Assembly (NCBI RefSeq): GCF_026891935.1 | Contig: NZ_JAPTGC010000001.1 | Location: forward strand, 1 to 64,000 | Direction: 5' to 3' | DNA: 64,000 bases | From: Methanocorpusculum vombati | GTDB lineage: Archaea > Halobacteriota > Methanomicrobia > Methanomicrobiales > Methanocorpusculaceae | Part shown: one piece after another, positions 54,736 to 61,816 of the stretch | How positions within the stretch are numbered: the stretch's first letter is position 1 | How the letters are laid out: each line of letters opens with the position of its first letter | Program-made: the position numbers and the translations under genes | The notes under the pieces: model-generated | Databases searched by the model: none | The model's input: the letters and a program-made list of their open reading frames with translations, nothing else | Told to the model about the DNA's origin: nothing

Positions 54736-54785
54736 GAATACAATGTGAAGTTGACATACAAATAAAAAATAAACGATGATTTGGG

Positions 54786-55643
54786 TTAGACGGCCGTGTA
54801 TTTCATCCACTGGCTGTATACAGGGGTACTGTATGTGGTATCAACCCCAATTCGAGCCTGACTTTCCGCACGGGTTCGATACCAATTGGTAGATAAATCC
54901 ATGATCGTATTTTGAGCACTCACTGTCATCATTTGTGAAGGATTACTCTCATAATCTATGAGCCATTTTCCGTATCCTGTACTGTCAACGGTGGTATCTA
55001 CTTCATTTTTCAGATATACTTCAACATAGTGATAATCAGGAGTGTTACCAGAGACAGTGGAACTTGCTCCGTATGTCATAAAACGACCATTTTGTACTGG
55101 TAAATTAGCATTTGCAGAAATGATTATACTTCTTGGGATGAGTTGCTTCTCCTTAATGGCTGAGGCGGACTTTGGACGGGGAGTTGTCATCATTGACTGG
55201 CGCATATCGTCAGGCATCGTCGCATAAAGCTCAGGCCATACAATCTGCATGAATTCACCATAGGTAATATCCAGCCCGTCAAGAACATCAATAAGCACAT
55301 TTCTCTCGGCGGCCCTGATTGGACCATCATGGGTGGACGTGATGAGCAGGCTTTCAGCTGTTCTCTCACCTTCAGTCATATTCCAAACTTTGTAAATTGT
55401 AGATAACTTTGTTTTATCCGTAGAATCCATTTTTTTGTAGATTTCAGGCCAAACAATGGCAAGGTACTGCTCGGTAGTAATTGGTGCTCCGTTAATCTGT
55501 TCAATGATTGCATCACGCTGTTGTTCTGTAATCGGGATAGGGATGCCTGCATCTGCACTGACGGGCGTAGTAGCTATCAACAATGTTATGCAAACAAAAA
55601 ATACAAGCAGGGAGATTTTCATTAGTTTCATTACTTTATACAT
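54786..55643 (-). CDS. secreted WPxxY-repeat protein, array copy 2
   Basis: 285 residues. Signal peptide (MKLMKISLLVFFVCITLLIA), then a helical repeat with ITTEQYLAIVWPEIYKKMDS and LSTIYKVWNMTEG, and a second half with [20 protein letters not shown]. The C-terminal ~110 residues differ from the other copies (VEVYLKNEVDTTVDSTGYGK; likely beta-rich). It has no regulator gene attached. The operator at 55697-55725 is its promoter element. Start could be MYKVMK or the internal MKLMK. Confidence 0.75.
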   Translation of the reverse strand: MYKVMKLMKISLLVFFVCITLLIATTPVSADAGIPIPITEQQRDAIIEQINGAPITTEQYLAIVWPEIYKKMDSTDKTKLSTIYKVWNMTEGERTAESLLITSTHDGPIRAAERNVLIDVLDGLDITYGEFMQIVWPELYATMPDDMRQSMMTTPRPKSASAIKEKQLIPRSIIISANANLPVQNGRFMTYGASSTVSGNTPDYHYVEVYLKNEVDTTVDSTGYGKWLIDYESNPSQMMTVSAQNTIMDLSTNWYRTRAESQARIGVDTTYSTPVYSQWMKYTAV

Positions 55644-55696
55644 CGAATTTTGTGCCAGAAAGAATCTGACTAATTTTCAAATGGGTAAGGGATGGC

Positions 55697-55725
55697 ATAA
55701 ATAATCTCTCACAATTTTATCAAAA
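55697..55725 (-). promoter_or_regulatory. conserved array operator B plus TATA box
   Basis: Minus strand TTTTGATAAAATTGTGAGAG followed by the TATA box TTATTTAT. It differs from copy A at only a few positions. It belongs to the gene ending at 54786, with the start about 55 bp downstream. Confidence 0.72.
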
Positions 55726-55743
55726 TATTCCAAACAAGAAATG

Positions 55744-55773
55744 ATTTGAGAAAAATGTGAGAGATTATTAATA
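55744..55773 (+). promoter_or_regulatory. conserved array operator C plus TATA box
   Basis: Plus-strand GATTTGAGAAAAATGTGAGA followed by GATTATTAATA, the TATA box, about 28 bp before the ATG at 55797. Copies B and C lie back to back in a divergent promoter. Confidence 0.7.
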
Positions 55774-55796
55774 CTACCGACTAAAAAAGAAAAAAT

Positions 55797-56990
55797 ATGA
55801 AAAAAATATGTATCATCGTTTTTCTTCTCCTTATCAGTCTCTGGATTCCACCTGTCGTAGCTCTGGAGCTTTCCGAGGAACCAAAGATTATCTATGAGGG
55901 AAAGGAGGGCTATGGTTTGTATGCTGTGACGGACGGAAAATATATTCTCATAGGTGAAGAACAAGCCCGTTCGAACTTTGGTACGAATACAGAGGGGTAT
56001 CAGTTCACGGGAACACTCTACCTCTATGATATTGCAGAAAAAAACCTGAGGGAAATCCCCGGAAATATTCCACCGTACATAAATTATTTCACCGTAATTA
56101 ATGATATGATCTTCTGGCAAAGTGCACCCTACAAGAAATATCCGGAAAGGGGGAAAGAGGAGATTACAAGCAGTGTGTATCAGTACACCATTGGAGAGAC
56201 CATGTCAAAAAAACTCGAAATAAGCAGTTTTGCAGATACAGATGGTGTGCATATGGTACTTGTACACGGCATGCAGATGCATCCGGAAAATATTCGCATC
56301 GAAGTATATGATCTTGAGACCGGAAAAAGAACCGCAGTCCCAGGGTCAGACAACATAGGAATAGGTTCAGTGAGAATTTCCAGAGATCTGGTTGTGTGGA
56401 GTGAAGATCTGCCGACAGGAAATGGAATGATATATCTTTACAATCTCACATCTGATACGAGAACTACGATTCAGGCAGATAAGGGAGAGTATCTGTCTGT
56501 GATGGATTTGGATGATAGTACACTCACCTATCTCCACAAAACCAATCGAAAAACCAATGATATACGTTCGATAAACCTTGCTACCAACGAAACTTTTGTT
56601 CTTTCAAATCAACCCATGCGGTATGCAATCCGTGCAGATCCGCCACTTGTTGCATGGAGTGTGTATCCGGATTATTCTACCGAGAAGCCACAACGACCGG
56701 TTTATGTAACATCACTCATTGAGACATCTGAACCCATTTTTCTGGCGGAGGAAGGAAGAGTGGAGTCAGTTGGAAACGGAGTTGTTGTATGGAGCGGCTG
56801 GAATGAAAGTGCGGAGTTTCAGCAGACGATCTCCATGGCAAAACTTACCGGGGATGGAGTGAGTGTCCCTCAATCTGCAGATGTTCAACCACCGCAGACC
56901 ACCATGGCAGGAGTTCCGATGAACATTGCTATTGGATCGATCGCGTTTGCTTTGTCATGTGTTCTTGCGTTTGTCTGGCGGAAAAACTAA
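55797..56990 (+). CDS. secreted beta-propeller protein with C-terminal anchor, copy 1
   Basis: 397 residues. Signal peptide (KKICIIVFLLLISLWIPPVV), about six TolB/WD-like blades with recurring G.YLYDI, VWSEDLPTGNGMIYLYNLTS, VWSGWNESAEF, and a C-terminal transmembrane helix with a basic end (IAIGSIAFALSCVLAFVWRK). The layout suggests an envelope protein facing outside. It resembles the gene at 58701-59840 (EIIYE, GSLYLYDIE, and the same tail). The TATA box 25-30 bp upstream of the ATG implies a leaderless or very short leader. Confidence 0.78.
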   Translation: MKKICIIVFLLLISLWIPPVVALELSEEPKIIYEGKEGYGLYAVTDGKYILIGEEQARSNFGTNTEGYQFTGTLYLYDIAEKNLREIPGNIPPYINYFTVINDMIFWQSAPYKKYPERGKEEITSSVYQYTIGETMSKKLEISSFADTDGVHMVLVHGMQMHPENIRIEVYDLETGKRTAVPGSDNIGIGSVRISRDLVVWSEDLPTGNGMIYLYNLTSDTRTTIQADKGEYLSVMDLDDSTLTYLHKTNRKTNDIRSINLATNETFVLSNQPMRYAIRADPPLVAWSVYPDYSTEKPQRPVYVTSLIETSEPIFLAEEGRVESVGNGVVVWSGWNESAEFQQTISMAKLTGDGVSVPQSADVQPPQTTMAGVPMNIAIGSIAFALSCVLAFVWRKN

Positions 56991-57037
56991 TTTTTTCTTT
57001 TTTTTCAAAAGTATTTTGTGAAAAAAGTGATCTGGGT

Positions 57038-57297
57038 ATCAGGTGTGATCCTGCGGGAATATCCGCATACCGCGACCAACACGGGAGATGGTGATGAGGT
57101 CGTTTTTCTGAAGGCGTCCGAGATGCCAGGTAAGGGTTCCCGAGCTGATACCGGCACGGGCGGCAAGAACGGTACCGGAGATACCGGGTTCTTTTTCGAT
57201 GAGGCCAAGAACTTTTTCGGTGGTAGGGTTCTGGCACAAAGTCATGCGGATGGTGTCGGCACGGCTGAGGGAGGAACCGTTTGGGAAGTAGTGATAG
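57038..57297. repeat. 260-bp near-identical direct repeat, copy B
   Basis: Partner of 53111-53370, with two differences in 260 bp. It spans the 3' end of the second array regulator. Confidence 0.9.
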
Positions 57298-57836
57298 ATG
57301 TGCCCCGCACTGCGGGAAACGATCCGTTTTTCCTTTTCGAGAACCGCCAGGTGATACCGGAGTGTTGCATAGTGGATGCCGGTCTTTTCCCTGAGAACGG
57401 CGGCGGAGCAGCCGGGTGTTTCAGAGATGGCGGCAAAAATGCCGTCGCGGACGGAACTGGGGGGTGCCTCGCGGGTTCTGCCGATGAGGATAGGCAGGAA
57501 CTGAAAGGCGGCGAGTGCGAGAACGGCGATGCCGGAGATACCGGCGGCGAGAACGATCCACGCAGGGACTTCGGATGCATCGCGGGCGGCATCGGCACGG
57601 TTGATGTCCGAGAAACCGCCGGGGTGGTCGGGCAGCGGTTCGTTGACGACGTAACCGCCTTCCGCCGGAGTTTTGACGCCGAGACTGTCGGTGATCCAGG
57701 AGGGAACGTCGGCAAAACTGCGGGGCATCTCACCGGATACGGCAGTGCCGTCATCTGCGGCTGCGGCGGGTAAAAAACAGAGGCAGACGAGGAGAACTGC
57801 GACAAACAGATTAGATGGTGTAGTTCTGTACTCCAT
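57039..57836 (-). CDS. membrane-anchored tandem winged-helix regulator, array copy 2
   Basis: 265 residues with the same plan as copy 1: signal peptide (VAVLLVCLCFLPAAAADDGT), outer segment RSFADVPSWITDSLGVKTPA, transmembrane helix about 95-115 (IVLAAGISGIAVLALAAFQF), then two winged helices (SAAVLREKTGIHYATLRYHL and SGTVLAARAGISSGTLTWHL). It overlaps the 3' end of the secreted helical gene by 26 bp, exactly as in copy 1. N-terminal halves of the copies are clearly divergent, the second winged helix essentially identical, so the two may bind the same DNA site while sensing different inputs. Confidence 0.85.
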   Translation of the reverse strand: MEYRTTPSNLFVAVLLVCLCFLPAAAADDGTAVSGEMPRSFADVPSWITDSLGVKTPAEGGYVVNEPLPDHPGGFSDINRADAARDASEVPAWIVLAAGISGIAVLALAAFQFLPILIGRTREAPPSSVRDGIFAAISETPGCSAAVLREKTGIHYATLRYHLAVLEKEKRIVSRSAGHIYHYFPNGSSLSRADTIRMTLCQNPTTEKVLGLIEKEPGISGTVLAARAGISSGTLTWHLGRLQKNDLITISRVGRGMRIFPQDHT

Positions 57837-58560
57837 GGATCTTCACTCCTTTAATGCAGTACCACCATTCACCTTCCGCGACACCGCCCGGACGGGAGAT
57901 GTAGGTGTAAACCTGCATCTTGTGCGGATTGCTGTAGAACGGTTCGGCTTCGGTGAAGGGACCGAAGACACACCTGTCCGGAGAGTAGATGGTGATACTG
58001 AGATTATTTTGGATGTCTGCGGAATTTTCCCACTGGAGATCAACGGCAAGCCGGGTCACGTTTGCGGTGACATTCTTGGAGAACCACTGCGTCTCACCTT
58101 CGGCTATGGATGCGCCGCCGCGGACGCCGGCATCCGGGCCGCGCTGGGCACGCACCATGCCGCTGAGCATTTTGCGTGTTTCCTCGGAGATATCCAGATA
58201 GAGTTCCGGCTGAGTTATTGCCTGGTACTCACCTTCGGTGATCTCCAGTTTATCAATAGCATCCATCAGGGCAAAGCGTTCTCTGCCGATTGCTTCATTG
58301 ATGGTGAGACCAAAACCGGCACCGTGATCCGTTCGATCAAGTTCCTTTAACTCCCAGATATGCGTGAAGTTTGCAAGCTTTTCCTTGTGTTCGGGAGAAA
58401 CTTTTGCGTACACATCCGGCCAGACCTTTTCCAGAAACTTCGCGGACGTCATGGCGGTTCCGTTGTACTGTTCCATGAGGGCAAGGCTCTTTTGGATCTG
58501 GAGATAATTTTCTTCTGCAGGATCTATCGCAAGGACGGGAATTGACAGCAGCAGGAACAA
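57811..58560 (-). CDS. secreted WPxxY-repeat protein, array copy 3 (possible signal-peptide frameshift)
   Basis: At least 249 codons: [20 protein letters not shown] ... LANFTHIWELKEL, then EITEGEYQAITQPELYLD, and a C-terminal beta domain (NNLSITIYSPDRCVFGPF, EGEWWYCIKGVKIHG) closely like copy 1. The only start in this frame is TTG 58560, which gives a weak signal peptide without positive residues. A better N-terminus (KKISRIILLAGL) lies in another frame just upstream, following AGGAGGTG at 58605-58612, so one T may be missing in the run at 58559-58561. The regulator gene follows, overlapping by 26 bp; operator D lies upstream. Confidence 0.72.
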   Translation of the reverse strand: MFLLLSIPVLAIDPAEENYLQIQKSLALMEQYNGTAMTSAKFLEKVWPDVYAKVSPEHKEKLANFTHIWELKELDRTDHGAGFGLTINEAIGRERFALMDAIDKLEITEGEYQAITQPELYLDISEETRKMLSGMVRAQRGPDAGVRGGASIAEGETQWFSKNVTANVTRLAVDLQWENSADIQNNLSITIYSPDRCVFGPFTEAEPFYSNPHKMQVYTYISRPGGVAEGEWWYCIKGVKIHGVQNYTI

Positions 58561-58644
58561 AAGGCCTGCCAGAAGGATGATGCGGGATATTTTTTTAATT
58601 TGGTGCCACCTCCTCTGTTCGATATGCTTTCATTCGCAGGGAGA

Positions 58645-58675
58645 GGTATATAACATCTCTGGCAGTTGTATCAAA
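58645..58675 (-). promoter_or_regulatory. conserved array operator D plus TATA box
   Basis: Minus strand TTTTGATACAACTGCCAGAG, then ATG and the TATA box TTATATAC. The GAGAGA core is CAGAGA here. It drives the copy 3 secreted protein and its regulator. Confidence 0.65.
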
Positions 58676-58700
58676 ATGAAGGTGGGAAAAATCTGAAAAA

Positions 58701-59840
58701 TTATTTTTTCCGCCAAAGGACAGCAAGCACACAGGCAAGAACAAACGCGATCAGGCCAAGGGTCATACCAAGCGGTGTTCCTGCCTGCGTGGTCTGCGGA
58801 GAAAGAGGTTCTTCCATCATCGGAGGAGTCGTGGATCGCATGATCAAAGGCATATCAAGTGTGGCGAGTTGGGCCACAAGTCTGCCGGTAGATTCATCCT
58901 TTTTCCAGAATGCGGCGTACGGGGGATACATATTCAAAGGACTGAGATCCTCAGAAAATGTCACCTGTTCGGTTTCCTTCGTTCTCAGATTGATGAGGTA
59001 CTGTTCCCCGCGATAATTTCCATCCGTGTCCCCCTTTATCGGTACCTGATTATACAGAAGTGTTTCCCCCCAGATGCAGTCGATCGACTGGACATATCCA
59101 TCCGGACGTTCAAGGTCATAGGTTTCCTTGGAACTGATGGTGTAAACATGAATGTACCGGTCTGTAGGAACAGGGCGGTCTCGCCCGTCATCAGTATAAA
59201 CCAGATAATCCCCGGACACCCCAAAATAATATGCATCCGGTTGGTTTCTGAGAGGAAGACGTTCCCATTCGCCGTTTCTCAGATCAAACAACGTGAGTGT
59301 TCGTTCAAGTACTCCCTCGCGCAGTACTTCACTTCGTATCATGGCGAGATGTACCCCGTCTGTCGCAAAACGGGTCAGATGGCAGTTTTGCGGGATCGGA
59401 ATCTCAACAGGTGCGGGATCGCCAGGTGTGTACTGATAGTAATGAGTAGTGTACTCCAGATACGCAAGACCGTCGGGGGCAGTAACTTTCTTTCCATAGG
59501 AACCATCTATCCAGTACACCGTTCCATTTTCCAGGACCGCCCATTCAGAAGGAATTTCTCCGGGAATTTCTTCGAGTACTCCTCGTTCGATATCATACAG
59601 ATACAGGGAACCGAGCCATCGATATCCTTCAACGGGCCTGCCGGTTTTCTGGGCATCATTGGGTTTTCTTTCCGCGATAAGGACGTAGTTCCCGTCTGTT
59701 ACCACAGTGTTAAAATAATACCCTTCCTGAAATTCGTAGATGATCTCCGGTCCTCCAACAATAGTAATTGGCACAGCTGCGGCAGATGCAGTGCAGAGGA
59801 TCGTTATCAGGAGGAGGAAAAGGAAGACCTGTTTTACCAT
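58701..59840 (-). CDS. secreted beta-propeller protein with C-terminal anchor, copy 2
   Basis: About 379 residues from ATG 59840: signal peptide KQVFLFLLLITILCTASAAA, several propeller blades (GYRWLGSLYLYDIERGVLEE, LTLFDLRNGEWERLPL, YIHVYTISSKETYDL) and a C-terminal anchor (MTLGLIAFVLACVLAVLWRK). Longer starts exist (59864, 59927), but the TATA box in operator E (59863-59871) overlaps them and sits ~27 bp before 59840, favouring this start and a leaderless transcript. Paralog of the gene at 55797. Confidence 0.78.
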   Translation of the reverse strand: MVKQVFLFLLLITILCTASAAAVPITIVGGPEIIYEFQEGYYFNTVVTDGNYVLIAERKPNDAQKTGRPVEGYRWLGSLYLYDIERGVLEEIPGEIPSEWAVLENGTVYWIDGSYGKKVTAPDGLAYLEYTTHYYQYTPGDPAPVEIPIPQNCHLTRFATDGVHLAMIRSEVLREGVLERTLTLFDLRNGEWERLPLRNQPDAYYFGVSGDYLVYTDDGRDRPVPTDRYIHVYTISSKETYDLERPDGYVQSIDCIWGETLLYNQVPIKGDTDGNYRGEQYLINLRTKETEQVTFSEDLSPLNMYPPYAAFWKKDESTGRLVAQLATLDMPLIMRSTTPPMMEEPLSPQTTQAGTPLGMTLGLIAFVLACVLAVLWRKK

Positions 59841-59862
59841 GCGGCTGTTTTTGCTGCAGGAC

Positions 59863-59893
59863 ATATTTATGTTCTCTCGCAGTTCCGTCAAAA
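59863..59893 (-). promoter_or_regulatory. conserved array operator E plus TATA box
   Basis: Minus strand TTTTGACGGAACTGCGAGAG, A, ACATAAATAT. It places the TATA box about 27 bp before the chosen ATG at 59840. Confidence 0.7.
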
Positions 59894-59961
59894 GGTCAGC
59901 GCAAAAAATTCTAAATAAATATTTCAAAAAAAGAGAGGGGTGCTCTCAGATCGTATTTCGA

Positions 59962-60838
59962 TCAGGTATTTTTCCGCATATTCGGCATACGGGCAAGACT
60001 CTTGCGGGTATCATCACCCATATCCAGATACAACTCCGGATTGACGATCTGCATATACTCAGCCTCAGAGATATCCAGCTTCTCAACCGCATCCTGAAGC
60101 GCAAACCGCTCCGGCCCCTGCGGGTCATCCAGCGTCAGACCGATTCCCTGTCCGCCTTCGGTACCATCCAGCGGCACCCGCTCCCACACATGGGAAAACT
60201 TCGCAAGCATCTCCTTGTGCTCAGAAGATACCATCGAGTACACATCCGGCCAGACTTTTTCCAGAAAACTCCGCGGACGTCATGGCGGTTCCGTTCAGCT
60301 CCTCAATCAGAGCAAACCGCACCTCACCGGTCAGATCCTCCCCAAGCCGGGCAGCAAGCCGATCGCGTTCCTCCCCGGAAACGACAACCGGCTGGGAAGT
60401 TACCATCTCCTTCGGACGGTGCATGTTCGGCGTATGGACAAGACTCTCGCGGGCAGCTTCGCTCATATCCGCATACAGTTCGGGCCACACGATCTGCATA
60501 TAGACCGCTTCAGAGACAGCAAGATCCGAAACCGCATCCATCAGAGCATACCGCTCAGCTGCCTGCGGATCCTCAAGCGTCATATCAAGACCATGACCTC
60601 CTTCGGTCTCCTTGATCTCCTTATACTCCCATACATGAGGAAGAGCAGAAAGAATATCCTTGTTCTCAGGCGTGATCTGTGCGTACACGTCCGGCCAGTA
60701 CGTAGCAAGATACTCCGCCGAACTCATCGGCGGATTGGCAGGCTCTTCCGAAGCACTCATCGGAACTGCGGCAACTGCAATCAGCAGAACCACAACGGCA
60801 ACTCCAAGGATGCCCGCAATTTTATAGGACTGTTTCAT
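59962..60838 (-). pseudogene. secreted WPxxY-repeat protein, array copy 4, frameshifted
   Basis: The first frame (60838 to 60221) has a signal peptide ([20 protein letters not shown]), one helical repeat ([47 protein letters not shown]) and begins a second ([10 protein letters not shown]). A second frame (60243 onward) continues it exactly ([20 protein letters not shown] ... [19 protein letters not shown]). The junction is a run of four T (60265-60268, minus sense) where the paralog at 58440 has three, so one inserted T splits a gene of about 292 codons. This copy has no C-terminal beta domain. Real inactivation or base-calling error cannot be separated here. Confidence 0.78.
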
Positions 60839-60897
60839 GAGAATTCACCTGTTCTCTCAGAAATATTCCTGAGATACAAGAAACTGGGCAGTACACA

Positions 60898-60928
60898 GTA
60901 TAAGAAAACTCTCTCACTTCTCTCAAAA
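60898..60928 (-). promoter_or_regulatory. conserved array operator F plus TATA box
   Basis: Minus strand TTTTGAGAGAAGTGAGAGAG, then TTTTC and TTATAC. It is upstream of the copy 4 gene, whose ATG (60838) follows AGGTGA 6 nt upstream. Confidence 0.65.
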
Positions 60929-61010
60929 GGTCCGAATAAAAAGAAAAAAAAGTATTCGAAACCATCAATCAAAAAGCAGAATGAGATCGGTCCGAAAATT
61001 TTTTCAAAAA

Positions 61011-61526
61011 TTATTTTTCCGCAGGATTCTCCCATGCAACCACACGGCTCCGCCGTTCAAAAAAGATCACATCCCGCCATGTCCCGTGCCGATCACAGCC
61101 GACCTTTTCCCGGTACCCCACAAGCCGGAAGCCGCACTTTTCATGCAGCCGGACGCTCGCCGCATTCCCCGATAAAATTCCGGACTGCAGCATCCAGATA
61201 CCCTGCCGCTCCGACTCCACGATCAACGCATGCAGAAGAATCGTCCCCGCACCGTTTCCGGCACAGGTCTTCGTGATGTAGATACTCACCTCGGCAACTC
61301 CCGCATACACCGCCCGTGACGAGACCGGCATCAGAACCGCAAACCCGATCACCATACCCGAAACAACCGCAACGAGGCGGCAGACCGGCAGGTGTGACCG
61401 GTCCCACTCCGAAAAAGCCGGAACCTCCGGCTGAAACGTAGCAGTACCGGTATCGATCCCCTCCTGATAAATTCTGCTGACAGCACCCCAGTCTCCGGGC
61501 TCCATCTCCCGCACCGTCACGTCCAT
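61011..61526 (-). CDS. GNAT acetyltransferase of the phosphinothricin N-acetyltransferase type
   Basis: 171 residues. TVREMEPGDWGAVSRIYQEG, IDTGTATFQ, EVSIYITKTCAGNGAGTILL (acetyl-CoA loop) and HEKCGFRLVGYREKVGCDRH, then GTWRDVIFFERRS, are the marks of the PAT/YncA group, which acetylates amino-acid-like amines. It is monocistronic, on the far side of the array. Confidence 0.9.
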   Translation of the reverse strand: MDVTVREMEPGDWGAVSRIYQEGIDTGTATFQPEVPAFSEWDRSHLPVCRLVAVVSGMVIGFAVLMPVSSRAVYAGVAEVSIYITKTCAGNGAGTILLHALIVESERQGIWMLQSGILSGNAASVRLHEKCGFRLVGYREKVGCDRHGTWRDVIFFERRSRVVAWENPAEK

Positions 61527-61688
61527 AGATACATCATCTAAATCGATCTCTCCCGCGTATATACCTTATGAGAAGAACAGTGCTGAAGAAAAGGGGGCGG
61601 AGGGGGACTCATGAAGGACCAAACCTCGGGTACTGTCAGAGGTCCGCAGCTCCTTGGGGTGTTACAAAATAAAATACGTCGCAGGGGG

Positions 61689-61722
61689 ATATAAACCCCC
61701 GACCGCGCGTACTGAAAGTGCC
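61689..61722 (+). repeat. dispersed 34-bp intergenic repeat, copy 2
   Basis: 31 of 34 bases match 2771-2804. Here the 5' part is also a small inverted repeat (GGGGG at 61684-61688 with CCCCC at 61696-61700 flanking ATATAAA). It lies 94 bp before the M13 peptidase start. A partial copy (ATATAAACCCACCGAAC) seems to be at about 26-42. Confidence 0.6.
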
Positions 61723-61816
61723 CCAAACAGATTCGCTGCACCAAAACAGTTGTCCCGACAGACTACTCTTAAATAACAATCTGCCAAAGTATACGCTACT
61801 AATAACGGAAAGGAAC

